Assembly: GCA_021299695.1 (NCBI GenBank)
Contig: JAJTEK010000027.1
Coordinates: forward strand, 21,840 to 85,839
DNA from: Pirellula sp.
GTDB taxonomy: Bacteria > Planctomycetota > Planctomycetia > Pirellulales > Pirellulaceae
Direction of reading: 5' to 3'
DNA: 64,000 nt
Shown here: positions 35,636 to 44,372 of the stretch, piece after piece
Layout: each line of letters starts with the position of its first letter
How positions within the stretch are numbered: the first letter of the stretch is position 1
Program-made: the position numbers and the translations under genes
Notes under the pieces: model-generated
Told to the model about the DNA's origin: nothing
The model's input: the letters and a program-made list of their open reading frames with translations, nothing else
Database searches by the model: none

Positions 35636-36330
35636 GACTTGTTGGTTTCTTGCAGAGCAGAAGGACTCGAGTGCATCGGATCGGAAGGATCGAAAGGGGC
35701 GTCTAGGAAATTGCGCAATAGTGCGATTCCGTTGGATTGGCTTTTCTCTGGATGGAACTGTGTGGCAAACAGATTGCCGACTTGCACCGCAGCGCAAAAG
35801 TCGATCCCATAGGTGCTCGTAAGCCAAACCGAATCGCTCGCTTTGGGTACTGCGTAGTAGCTGTGAACAAAGTAAAAATACGGCAAAGGCCCGAGCCCCT
35901 GAAGCATCGGATCCCACGCGCGCTGCGATGCGACTTGATTCCATCCCATGTGCGGAACCTTAAGTGGGCCATGCACAAGCGGATCGAAATGGAACTTGAT
36001 GACTTGACCGGGAATGATTCCAAGCCCCTGATGTTCGCCACCCTCAAAACTCACGTCCAGAAGTAGTTGCAGTCCTAGACAGATTCCCAGGAAGGGCCGA
36101 TCGGCTTGGATCCAATCCTGGATAAACGGGACCCAATCGCGGCGTCGAAGCTCATGGATCGCGTCGCGAAATGCACCTACCCCAGGCAGGACGATGTGGG
36201 TCGAAGACTCCAAGTCCCGGTAGTTTTCGCACACCACTGGAATGCCCCCGGCTCGCTCGATCCCCTTGGAAACACTTCGAAGGTTCCCCATCTGGTAATC
36301 GATGATCCCGACTTGAGGTGGCTGGTTCAT
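35632..36330 (-). CDS. hisH: Imidazole glycerol phosphate synthase, glutaminase subunit
   Basis: 232 residues. Class I glutamine amidotransferase that supplies ammonia to HisF in histidine synthesis. Visible are GNLRSVSKGIER, the oxyanion VLPGVGAFRDA, the nucleophile Cys in FLGICLGLQLL, and FATQFHPEKSQ with the catalytic His and Glu. The C-terminus is about 20 residues longer than usual. HisF is not in the window. It is followed by the isomerase-like gene with a 4-bp overlap. Confidence 0.95.
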   Translation of the reverse strand: MNQPPQVGIIDYQMGNLRSVSKGIERAGGIPVVCENYRDLESSTHIVLPGVGAFRDAIHELRRRDWVPFIQDWIQADRPFLGICLGLQLLLDVSFEGGEHQGLGIIPGQVIKFHFDPLVHGPLKVPHMGWNQVASQRAWDPMLQGLGPLPYFYFVHSYYAVPKASDSVWLTSTYGIDFCAAVQVGNLFATQFHPEKSQSNGIALLRNFLDAPFDPSDPMHSSPSALQETNKS

Positions 36331-36876
36331 CGCGTCAAGGCTTTCCTTTGGCTCGGAGTGCTACAGGCTCGGCGTGCTACAGACTGGGAATGATGTCATA
36401 ATTCCCCCTTAGGTTGTACCTTTTATTGGGAAATTTTCCAGCTAAAAGCGATCCGAGCCAAGCCTCTGCGACCGCGAAAATCTAAGCCGCCGTGAATCGA
36501 ACCTATCACAAACCAAGGGGATTCACATCCCGAAGACATGGCGAATTTGAGAATCAATTTGTTCGAACTTGTCTCGATTCGAGACAGTTAGTCTGAAAAA
36601 TTGGCAGAAACCCCAAAGGGAGTTCGGCAAGCGTGACACTGCGTCGGAAAAAACCGCTTTTCAAAACGGAAGTTTTTACAACCAAGCCATGAAAAGAAGG
36701 CAAGAATCCGCCATGTCCGTTTCATTCTGCTGAAAAAACCGCCTCAAGACTAAAGTTTGGATTTTTGGTCCAGCACTTGCATCTACTACTTTTCGTCTCC
36801 TAAACGGTCGAATTGGCGAACCAAATCCTTCGCCATGGCGTCGAACGAATAGAGGGAGATCGTTTGGTTCCAACGC
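36331..36876. other. 546-bp divergent gap with a palindrome
   Basis: No gene is supported. At 36570-36586 half-sites TGTCTCG and CGAGACA flank ATT as a perfect palindrome, about 290 bp before the sigma-factor start. It could be an operator in a long leader. The following 290 bp are A/T-rich and hold no ORF that I trust. Confidence 0.45.
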
Positions 36877-38628
36877 ATGGAGCTTGTCCCGTTAAGCCAG
36901 CATCGCAAGAACGGTAAGGTTACCGAAACGAGCAATGTTCGCATGGCAGGAAGCGAGAACAAGATGAATAGCGATTACAAGATTGTTTTGATTCGTGAAC
37001 TGAGGGATCAGCAGGTTCGTTTTACTCCGAGAAACAAACGGAGCGAGCAAGCCGACCGTGCTGAAAAACTTTTGACGGAATTGGATCCTTCGAAGGACTA
37101 CCCGTTCGATTTCTTGTTCTATCGGGTCACGGAGGTTCGTCCCGACGCCCACTCGATGCGATTGATCAAAGGGGAGGACGCGGTCCATGACCTTCGTCTC
37201 TTCGTCGAAGACATCACCGACTCGATGAATCTGCGTCTCGAAGAAGCTTCCGAACCGGTCCACACCGTCGAAGATTTGAGCAAACGATTCAATGTTTCGA
37301 CCAAGACCATTTCCCGATGGCGAGATCAAGGTTTGGTCTCTCGCCGATTCATCTCCGAGGGCCGCAAGCGGGTCGGGTTCCTGCACTCTAGCGTCGAACG
37401 GTTCGTCCATCAAAACAAACTCCGCGTCGAGCGAGGCGAACGTTTCAGCCAAATGTCCGATACCGAACGCGATGAGATCATTGACAGGGCTCGCCGACTG
37501 GCAAGCCAAGGTGACAACCTGACCGAAGTAATCCGTCAGGTTTCCCGCGATGTGCACCGAAGCGTCGAGACCATTCGATACACCATCAAGAATTTCGACA
37601 GGAAATATCCTTCCATGGCTGTTTTCCCCGAACAACGCGATACCCTCTCCGAAGAGGACAAACGCGCCCTCTACCAACAGCACCTCCGAGGCCTCTCGAC
37701 GGTCATGTTGGCCAAACGGTACCGACGTACCCGCAGCAGCATCATCCGAATCCTCAACGAACAACGCGCCATGAGAATCCGGGAACTTGCTCTGGATTAT
37801 GTCGCCAGCCCAGAGTTCGAAAACGACTCGGCAGTCGACGAGATTTTGGCAGATACACCCAACTCTGTCTCCCCTTCGCGCAAGTTGCGAGCACCCAGCG
37901 GACTGCCTGCCTATCTGGCTTCCCTGTACGAAGTTCCACTCCTGGAACCCCAGCAAGAAGTCCACTTGTTTCGCAAGATGAACTTTTTGAAGTACAAGGC
38001 GACCAAACTGATCGATAAACTCGACCCCAAGGCTCCTTCGGTAGCCCTGATGGATCAGATTGAAAAGCTTTACGAAGATGCACTGGGCGTGAAAAATAAA
38101 GTCGTCCAAGCCAACTTGCGACTGGTCGTTTCGATCGCCAAAAGGCACGTCGGACCTACCGGGGACCTATTCGGATTGATCAGCGATGGAAACGTCTCGC
38201 TCATGCGAGCCGTAGACAAATTCGATTACAACCGAGGGTTCAAGTTCAGCACCTACGCCCACTGGGCGATCCGCAAGAACTTTGCCCGCTCGATCCCAGA
38301 TGAGTTCAAGCACCGCGAACGCTTCCGTACCAGCTCCGAAGAAATCTTCCAGAGCCGAGAAGACGTTCGCGCCGATCACCTGGCCATCGAAATCGATCAG
38401 CAATCCCGTGCCGATCAAATCGGTAAGATCCTCCACTCGCTCGACGAACGGGAACAGCAAATCATCGTCCTGCGGTTTGGACTCGGAAAAGGTGCCGAGC
38501 CTCGTACCCTCAAAGAGGTCGGCGAGGAACTAGGGGTCACCAAGGAGCGAATCCGCCAACTGGAACTCCGTGCCTTGGCCAAACTCCGCACCGCAGCGGA
38601 ACGTGAAAAGATCGATTCGCCTGAGTAA
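36877..38628 (+). CDS. Sigma-70 family RNA polymerase sigma factor with extra N-terminal HTH domains
   Basis: 583 residues. The C-terminal half is a sigma-70 core: region 1.2-like LPAYLASLYEVPLLEPQQEV (343-362), region 2 NLRLVVSIAKRH...LISDGNVSLMRAVDKFDYNRGFKFSTYAHWAIRK (413-467), and region 4 LDEREQQIIVLRFGLG...TLKEVGEELGVTKERIRQLE (522-563). The usual region 3 between them looks shortened and unlike RpoD. The N-terminal half has a MerR/excisionase-like HTH (VEDLSKRFNVSTKTISRWRD, 131-150) and two further HTH-like segments (about 200-240 and 265-295). The start could also be ATG 36964. Such sigma factors appear in Pirellulales; promoter choice is unknown. Confidence 0.88.
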   Translation: MELVPLSQHRKNGKVTETSNVRMAGSENKMNSDYKIVLIRELRDQQVRFTPRNKRSEQADRAEKLLTELDPSKDYPFDFLFYRVTEVRPDAHSMRLIKGEDAVHDLRLFVEDITDSMNLRLEEASEPVHTVEDLSKRFNVSTKTISRWRDQGLVSRRFISEGRKRVGFLHSSVERFVHQNKLRVERGERFSQMSDTERDEIIDRARRLASQGDNLTEVIRQVSRDVHRSVETIRYTIKNFDRKYPSMAVFPEQRDTLSEEDKRALYQQHLRGLSTVMLAKRYRRTRSSIIRILNEQRAMRIRELALDYVASPEFENDSAVDEILADTPNSVSPSRKLRAPSGLPAYLASLYEVPLLEPQQEVHLFRKMNFLKYKATKLIDKLDPKAPSVALMDQIEKLYEDALGVKNKVVQANLRLVVSIAKRHVGPTGDLFGLISDGNVSLMRAVDKFDYNRGFKFSTYAHWAIRKNFARSIPDEFKHRERFRTSSEEIFQSREDVRADHLAIEIDQQSRADQIGKILHSLDEREQQIIVLRFGLGKGAEPRTLKEVGEELGVTKERIRQLELRALAKLRTAAEREKIDSPE

Positions 38629-38683
38629 AAGTAGAAGCCCTACCTTAGAAGAATGGATCCAAAAGGGTACTCAATCAGCATTC

Positions 38684-38717
38684 CACAGGCCCCAAAGCCA
38701 ACGCTTTGGGGTCTGTG
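38684..38717 (+). terminator. Stem-loop after the sigma gene
   Basis: 15-bp stem (38684-38698 with 38703-38717, one G-T pair) and a 4-base loop, 56 bp after the sigma stop codon. A weak T-run follows several bases later. Confidence 0.7.
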
Positions 38718-38758
38718 TTGAGCCTTTTCTCACGAGTCGATTTTCACACATCAACTCT

Positions 38759-38779
38759 TTTTGCAATGTTTTTGTGAAA
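38759..38779 (+). promoter_or_regulatory. Weak Zur-like box ahead of the third DUF1559 gene
   Basis: TTTTGCAAT and TTTGTGAAA around GTT match the 9-3-9 pattern in about two thirds of positions. It ends 88 bp before the start codon, a similar distance to the other DUF1559 genes. Weak on its own. Confidence 0.25.
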
Positions 38780-38867
38780 GCGAAATTGATCTATCTGCGA
38801 TTTCAAGTACCATTCACTCGCCCGATTCTTTTCCTTGCGAGACCTTTTTTCCAATCACGGGCCTTCT

Positions 38868-39770
38868 ATGACGGTCGACCGAAACCAATCTTCCAGCCGA
38901 TGTGGCTTTACCCTAGTCGAACTGCTCGTAGTCATCGCGATCATCGGGGTCCTGGTCGGATTGCTCCTGCCGGCCGTCCAAGCAGCCCGAGAAGCCGCTC
39001 GACGCGCCTCATGCATGAGTAACCAGCGCCAAATCGGACTGGCTCTGATGAATTACGAAAGCGCCAACCGACGACTGCCCAGCGGTTGGGTCGATTTCCG
39101 ACAGACCAAGCTCCCGGGTTGGAGCTGGGCCCATGCCATCTTGCCATTCATGGAATCCAATGCGATCTACTCCGCGATCGATCTGCGATCCCCAATCGAT
39201 GCACCAATCAACCAAGCCGCCTTGATCCAAGTTGTTCCCACCTTCATCTGCCCATCCGATATCGGAGGCAATACCTTCGAAATCGGTATGGAATCCGAAG
39301 AGGAGGAGGAAGAAGAGCACGAAGGTCATAACGTCGACGAAGGAAACAAACTCTTCCGAATCGCGAAATTCAATTACCCTGGCGTTTTTGGAACGCAGGA
39401 AATCGAAGAAGTCCCCTACGGCTCGAATGGCACCTTCTTCGGCAACTCACCTATCCGATTCAAAGACATCATCGACGGCCTGAGCAACACCATGATCGTC
39501 GCTGAACGATCCAGTCGACTCGGGGGCTCGGTTTGGCACGGCTGGATCTCCGAAGCCGCCGAACCCGGCGCTCGGTTCCTCGGAGTTGCCGACCATACCC
39601 CAAACAGCAAAATCGGACACTTCGAGGATTTCTCGAGCCAGCACGGACCCGGTATCCATATTGTCTTCGCCGACGGTTCCACCCGGCTGATCTCCGATAC
39701 GATCGATCTGGGGATCTACCAAGCGATCACCACCCGCGCAGGGAGCGAGATCGTCAGCGGCCTGGAATAA
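38868..39770 (+). CDS. DUF1559 pseudopilin-like protein with acidic/His patch
   Basis: 300 residues from the ATG at 38868. [17 protein letters not shown] and the AAREAARR motif mark it as DUF1559. The middle has ESEEEEEEEHEGHN, an acidic and histidine stretch not seen in the other two copies and able to bind metal. DGLSNTMIVAERSS and SSQHGPGIHIVFADGSTRLI close the domain. Function unknown; probably exported. Confidence 0.9.
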   Translation: MTVDRNQSSSRCGFTLVELLVVIAIIGVLVGLLLPAVQAAREAARRASCMSNQRQIGLALMNYESANRRLPSGWVDFRQTKLPGWSWAHAILPFMESNAIYSAIDLRSPIDAPINQAALIQVVPTFICPSDIGGNTFEIGMESEEEEEEEHEGHNVDEGNKLFRIAKFNYPGVFGTQEIEEVPYGSNGTFFGNSPIRFKDIIDGLSNTMIVAERSSRLGGSVWHGWISEAAEPGARFLGVADHTPNSKIGHFEDFSSQHGPGIHIVFADGSTRLISDTIDLGIYQAITTRAGSEIVSGLE

Positions 39771-39788
39771 TCAACAGCCGATTGAAAA

Positions 39789-39943
39789 GCAAAGCCGCGC
39801 AGGCAGAAGAGAAGAATTAAACGCAAAGCCGCGCAGGCAGAAGAGAAGAATTAAACGCAAAGTCGCGCAGGCAGAAGAGAAGAATTAAACGCAAAGTCGC
39901 AAAGGCGCAAAGACGCAAGGAAGAAAAAAGAGAACGGCAAGGG
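39789..39943. repeat. 34-bp tandem repeat array, left arm
   Basis: Three 34-bp units (39789-39822, 39823-39856, 39857-39890), each beginning GCAAAG and ending AAGAATTAAAC, then a degenerate fourth with GCAAAGTCGCAAAG and GCGCAAAGACGCAAG. Its reverse complement pattern recurs at 40025-40190. Confidence 0.85.
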
Positions 39944-40024
39944 ACATTTTGGGGATCGAGTCCAGAGCCGGACGTAATCTTCAATCAATGACCGTCAGTA
40001 CCCTTAGAGTTCTTGCACCTTACT

Positions 40025-40190
40025 CTTCCCCTCTCCTGCCTTTCCCTCTCCTGCCTTCCCTTTGCGACTTTGCGTCTTTGCGACTTTGCGTTTATTTCTT
40101 CTCCTGCCTTCCCTTTGCGACTTTGCGGCTTTGCGTCTTTGCGTTTATTTCTTCTCCTCCTTTGCGTTTATTTCCTCTTCTTCGCGATTT
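40025..40190. repeat. Right arm, inverted copies of the GCAAAG repeat family
   Basis: Repeats of CTTTGCGACTTTGCG and GCGTTTATTTCTTCTCC, the reverse complement of the left arm motifs. The two arms flank about 80 bp of unique DNA and end directly at the sulfatase stop codon, so the region may form a large hairpin. No gene is supported between 39771 and 40196. Confidence 0.8.
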
Positions 40191-40196
40191 AATCTT

Positions 40197-41765
40197 TCAC
40201 TCAATCGCCTCTTGGAGCCTTTGGACCATCTGCTCGGCGATCTTGGGATGGGAATCGACCAAGTTGGTTGTCTCACCCGGGTCTGCATCCAAATCGAACA
40301 ATTGGTACTTCGGCAACTTCGTCGGCGTTAGCCTTAGTTCCAGGTTGCTTGCCCGTCCAGAATCCGATCGAATCAGCTTCCATCGCCCCTCGCGGTAGCC
40401 GAAACTGCCCGATTGTCCGTTATCCTGCACCACCAAGTGGCTCCGTCCCTTGGCAGAGGGATCCAGGAGTAACGTGCTCAGATCGACACTGTCACCGCAA
40501 GCGTTTTCGGGAACCACCGCACCGGCAAGGGCAGCGAGGGTTCGAGGGTAATCGACCGTACAGATCACTTCGTCGCTGACGCGCGGGGCGATTTTGGCAG
40601 GCCAACGTGCGATCATCGGAGTCCGGACTCCACCTTCAAAGACGTTGTATTTACCCCCTTTGAAAGGTCCATTTGGGTCATGGGCCCCGAGCGCCTCGAT
40701 CGCGCGGTCCTCGTAACCGTCGTCGAGAACTGGACCATTATCACTGCACAACAACACCAACGTGTTTTCGTCGAGATTGCATTCCTTGAGCGTCTTGATC
40801 AATTCCCCCAAAGACCAATCCAATTCGACGATCGCATCTCCACGAGGACCGTGGGAAGTAGCGCCGGCGAATCGTTCGTGAACGATACGAGGGACATGGA
40901 TCGCATGCGAACAGAAGTACAGAAAGAACGGACTTTCGCGATGATCTCGAATCCACTGATTCGCTTCTCGAACCCAGTGGTCCGAGAGATCCTCATCGCG
41001 AAATCGAGCTTGATGGCCCCCTGTATAGAATCCGATACGACTGACACCGTTATGGATCGTCGCGTTGTGTCCGTGCGACCAGTTCATTTTCAGTTGGTCC
41101 CGATGAGTGATTCCCGTGGGGTGATCCTCGCTGGGCTTGGTATCACCGACCCAGAGTGGATCTGCGAGATCGAGACCCAGGACCCGATCGTCATCGACAA
41201 AGACTTGGGGAACCCGGTCGTTGGTCGTAGGCATGAGCAAGCAGTGATCGAATCCAAAGTCCAATGGACCTGGCCGCAAGGTACCGTTCCAATCAGGACC
41301 TTTTGGGCCCCCGAGCCCAAGGTGCCATTTGCCGATGACTGCCGTCTTGTAGCCGGCGGATTTGAGCAAGCTAGCCACGGTCGTGGTTCCGGCCGGAATG
41401 ATTGAGGGGCTGTTCGGGGGAGCCACACCGGTCCCCTTTTGTCGAAAGGCATAGCGACCCGTGAGCAGCGAGTAACGCGTTGGCGTGCAGGTCGAAGCCG
41501 AGCAATAGCCACTGGTAAATCGGATTCCCTCCGAGGCGAGTCGATCGATGTTGGGGGTTGGAATCGACTTGGCACCGTAGCTTCCAACGTCCCCATAGCC
41601 AAGATCATCGGCAAGGAACACGATGACATTGGGTCGAGGGGGATTCTCAAGCGACTTGGCCCGAGTCGGTTCCTCGCTGAGCGTCCGATCCGTCGATAGG
41701 CAAATCGTCAGGATTGCCACGAGTACGTGTACGAAAAAGTCTCGCTCGATTGGCTCAGTTCGCAT
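40197..41765 (-). CDS. Sulfatase (formylglycine-dependent, arylsulfatase type)
   Basis: 522 residues. A weak signal-like N-terminus (VHVLVAILTICLS) precedes PNVIVFLADDLGYGDVG with the calcium-binding Asp pair. The modification motif is C93-T-P-T-R97, where Cys becomes formylglycine, followed by YSLLTGRY. GKWHLGLG and the SDNGP motif follow, both metal and sulfate contacts. The C-terminal sub-domain is normal. Typical of planctomycetes that degrade sulfated polysaccharides. No glycosidase is adjacent. Confidence 0.93.
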   Translation of the reverse strand: MRTEPIERDFFVHVLVAILTICLSTDRTLSEEPTRAKSLENPPRPNVIVFLADDLGYGDVGSYGAKSIPTPNIDRLASEGIRFTSGYCSASTCTPTRYSLLTGRYAFRQKGTGVAPPNSPSIIPAGTTTVASLLKSAGYKTAVIGKWHLGLGGPKGPDWNGTLRPGPLDFGFDHCLLMPTTNDRVPQVFVDDDRVLGLDLADPLWVGDTKPSEDHPTGITHRDQLKMNWSHGHNATIHNGVSRIGFYTGGHQARFRDEDLSDHWVREANQWIRDHRESPFFLYFCSHAIHVPRIVHERFAGATSHGPRGDAIVELDWSLGELIKTLKECNLDENTLVLLCSDNGPVLDDGYEDRAIEALGAHDPNGPFKGGKYNVFEGGVRTPMIARWPAKIAPRVSDEVICTVDYPRTLAALAGAVVPENACGDSVDLSTLLLDPSAKGRSHLVVQDNGQSGSFGYREGRWKLIRSDSGRASNLELRLTPTKLPKYQLFDLDADPGETTNLVDSHPKIAEQMVQRLQEAIE

Positions 41766-41914
41766 AGAAATTCTCCAGCTCCTTGGCTGTGTGTCGCTGA
41801 TAGGATCTCAGAAAGAGGACTGTTGATTCTCCCCCCCCCTTGCCCGACGAATCTAGCTTGTATGATACACCGAGGCTCCGGTTACGGGTCAATAGACCGT
41901 GGAGGCTTTACTCG

Positions 41915-41950
41915 CGCCGCCGTCCACCGCTTGGCAGCGGATGGCTACGA
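41915..41950 (-). repeat. Dispersed palindromic repeat, copy 3 (partial, inverted)
   Basis: On the minus strand it matches the second half of copies 1 and 2: CGTAGCCATCCGCTGCC followed by AAGCGGTGGACGGCG. It lies in the gap between acpS and the sulfatase gene, opposite in orientation to the other copies. Confidence 0.7.
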
Positions 41951-42016
41951 GTCGCAGCGGATGGTTCGTGGTAACCTGTGAGCCTAACCAACTTGGCCGT
42001 TTGGTACCGGCCAGGA

Positions 42017-42424
42017 TCAGCCCAAGCCGACTGCGAATGCCACCGCGTATGCCTTGCAGTGGGAAATCGACACCTCAACTTTGGTAATCCCAAGCTCCTT
42101 GGCGATTTCCAACGCTCGGTTCCATAAAATCACCGAGGGTGCCCCAGAAGGCAAATTCACCACCTCGACATCTGTCCACTGGATTCCTCTGGACCAACCG
42201 GTACCTAAGACCTTCAAAACCGCCTCCTTGGCCGCCCAACGCCCTGCATAATGCAACTCAGACATCTTGCGGTCTTTGCAATAGGCGATCTCCCTGGCTG
42301 TAAATACACGGCTTAAAAACTCCTCGCCATGCTTGTGCTCCATTCCAGCGATCCGCTCGCACTCGATGATGTCGGTCCCTATCCCAAGTACCCCTCTAGC
42401 AGCCTTCGATTCTTGTTCTTCCAT
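42017..42424 (-). CDS. acpS: Holo-[acyl-carrier-protein] synthase
   Basis: 135 residues. It transfers phosphopantetheine from CoA to ACP. Motifs: GIGTDIIECERI with the metal-binding Asp, RWAAKEAVLK with Glu and Lys, and VSISHCKAYAVAFAV. It starts 4 nt after the exonuclease stop codon, so the two are co-translated. Confidence 0.94.
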   Translation of the reverse strand: MEEQESKAARGVLGIGTDIIECERIAGMEHKHGEEFLSRVFTAREIAYCKDRKMSELHYAGRWAAKEAVLKVLGTGWSRGIQWTDVEVVNLPSGAPSVILWNRALEIAKELGITKVEVSISHCKAYAVAFAVGLG

Positions 42425-42428
42425 TAAT

Positions 42429-43502
42429 TTATTCCTCGCCCCTTGCTGCTTGGATCCCCGATGGAAGCATCGCCAGCAATTGCCTCTGCGATAGTATCGT
42501 CAACGATTGGCCCTCGGAACGCCGGTCCTGGATGTCCCGCTCTCGACGGGCTGTCATCCCCGCAAGAGCTTGGGCAAATCCCGCCAAGCTCGCTGTTGGG
42601 TCCGGTTTGCTATCGGTCTCCTGAAGGTTCCCTTGAATCACATAATGGGTCTGCAAATTGATGTCCGTTTGCACTATGGCACCCAACTGACTTAAAAATG
42701 CTGCCGAATCCTCTCGGTCCAAACCCAAAAGAGTGCCTACCAAAACCAAGTGCTTGCCATGCATTGGTAAATCCCCTTTGCATTGTGCCAAGATTTCGTC
42801 GGCAATCCGACGCCCCCGACGCATAGGGTCCGTTTCCAAAGGTCCACCGTCGCGTCGAAATCGCCGCGGCTCGACCCTGGTCGGACTCTCTTCGACGTTC
42901 TCGATGCGAGAGCGACGGACGGTCCTTGGGTGCCGGACCCGATCGCTCCAGACCCGACCTCGAACCAATCCGAATTGTTCCTCGAGTTGCTCAATACTCC
43001 TAGCCCCGGAATTCGTGGCCGCTTGGATCAGGATCGCTGCAGAGGCCTTGGCGTCCTCGAGCGCATCGTGATGCTTAAACTCGATGGCCAAATGCTCTGC
43101 CATCGATGCGAGCGAATGCGATCGCAATTGAGGCCATGCTCGCTTGGCTAACAATCGCGTGCACAGCACGTCCATCGGTGGAATCGCCAGTTCGTAGTGC
43201 ATACAAGTCGACATGAGCACGTTGGCATCAAAACCAGCGTTGTGCGCAACGAGTACCGAGCCGTCCAACCACTCGTAGACCTCCGACCAAATCGCGTCCC
43301 AAGTCGGCGCATCGAGGACATCGCTCGCACATATTCCGTGCACGGCGACACAGCGGGGCGAGAAGTACAATCGGCCTGGACGAATCATCCATTTCTTCTG
43401 CCGCACGATTCGCCAAGGCTCGAGGATCGCGATCCCCAATTGGCAGGCCGAATCGGCCTGATGGTTGGCGGTCTCAAAATCCAATACGGCGATCGTTTGC
43501 AT
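42429..43502 (-). CDS. DnaQ-like 3'-5' exonuclease with C-terminal BRCT-like domain
   Basis: 357 residues from the ATG at 43502 (AAGGGG upstream); the frame is open further but overlaps the next gene. IAVLDFETANH gives the first Asp-Glu pair of the DEDD exonuclease, LVAHNAGFDANVL the second Asp, and HHDALEDAKASA the last His and Asp. A basic linker with Arg-rich segments follows. The end, HGKHLVLVGTLLGLDREDSA...LGAIVQTDI, reads as a BRCT-like module. Similar polypeptides act in DNA repair or replication proofreading. The exact role is unknown. Confidence 0.82.
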   Translation of the reverse strand: MQTIAVLDFETANHQADSACQLGIAILEPWRIVRQKKWMIRPGRLYFSPRCVAVHGICASDVLDAPTWDAIWSEVYEWLDGSVLVAHNAGFDANVLMSTCMHYELAIPPMDVLCTRLLAKRAWPQLRSHSLASMAEHLAIEFKHHDALEDAKASAAILIQAATNSGARSIEQLEEQFGLVRGRVWSDRVRHPRTVRRSRIENVEESPTRVEPRRFRRDGGPLETDPMRRGRRIADEILAQCKGDLPMHGKHLVLVGTLLGLDREDSAAFLSQLGAIVQTDINLQTHYVIQGNLQETDSKPDPTASLAGFAQALAGMTARRERDIQDRRSEGQSLTILSQRQLLAMLPSGIQAARGEE

Positions 43503-43512
43503 CCACAGCCCC

Positions 43513-44346
43513 TTACACTGCCGCGCGGCAAGCCGGGAACAATCGGGCCTGCCGCTCGGCCGATAGCTTACCGGCATACTCGGAGACCTCGTAAGCCTCG
43601 ACAAGTCTGGGGCTCGGACCCCATTGGCTGTTCCAAAATTTCGGTGTCCTTGCAGCAGTCCTCTGGAGGAAGAACTCCTTGAGCCACACGTTCCAGTCCT
43701 CTGGATCACTTGGGGCTGGTCCAAGTCGCTCGATCCATGGAATCCACTCAGCGAACTGGGATCGATGGCATTGGAGCATCCGCAGGATCCCCTCGAGGTG
43801 GTCGGTCGCATCGAGAGTAAAGTCCGCGCGGAATGGCGAAGGCCTTGTGAATAGATCGACCATGTAAGCCACGACAGGTTCGCGACGAGGGACCTGGTAG
43901 CCAGGAGCGACCTTCGGGACCATCACCATGTACGAGGCGTCCTGGACGGCTTGACCGACGGCCCGATGGTCTGGATGGTAATCCCAAGGCCTATGGGTCA
44001 GGACCAAATCGGGTTGAAAGTCCCGGATTTGGCGGATGATCGCTTCGCGGACTGCAAGGCTAGGCTCTAGATAACCGTCAGGAAAATCCCAACAGTCGTA
44101 ACGACATCCAAGCACTGAACCGGCCCGTTGCGCTTCAATCCTGCGCCGAGCGACCAACGCATCGGAACTCATTTCGTGATGCCCTGATTGCCCATTGGTC
44201 ACGCTTACAAGCTGGATTTGGGCCCCGTGCTTTCGGTGCTCATGAAGTAACCCACCGGCGAAAAACTCCGCATCGTCGGGATGAGCTCCCAAGACCAGGA
44301 CGCGGCAGGCCTCTTCGAGAGCATTCGTGTTGGATGCATCGTGCAT
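43513..44346 (-). CDS. PIG-L/LmbE family deacetylase
   Basis: 277 residues. LVLGAHPDDAEFFAGG carries the HPDD metal-binding motif and LTHRPWDYHPDHRAVGQAV the second His site. The family deacetylates N-acetylglucosamine-linked metabolites; the sequence resembles the BshB1 type (bacillithiol synthesis) but bshA is not in the window. The start at 44346 is an ATG. The product and the exonuclease gene are 10 bp apart. Confidence 0.88.
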   Translation of the reverse strand: MHDASNTNALEEACRVLVLGAHPDDAEFFAGGLLHEHRKHGAQIQLVSVTNGQSGHHEMSSDALVARRRIEAQRAGSVLGCRYDCWDFPDGYLEPSLAVREAIIRQIRDFQPDLVLTHRPWDYHPDHRAVGQAVQDASYMVMVPKVAPGYQVPRREPVVAYMVDLFTRPSPFRADFTLDATDHLEGILRMLQCHRSQFAEWIPWIERLGPAPSDPEDWNVWLKEFFLQRTAARTPKFWNSQWGPSPRLVEAYEVSEYAGKLSAERQARLFPACRAAV

Positions 44347-44372
44347 AAAAAATCAATCTCAGTCGGTTTGCT

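Noticed and set aside
36676..36873. Minus-strand ORF of 65 codons upstream of the sigma gene
   Set aside because: No ribosome site, no recognisable motif; lies in the sigma leader.
39949..40398. ORF of 149 codons over the repeat arms
   Set aside because: Encodes repeat-derived low complexity and runs into the antisense of the sulfatase gene.
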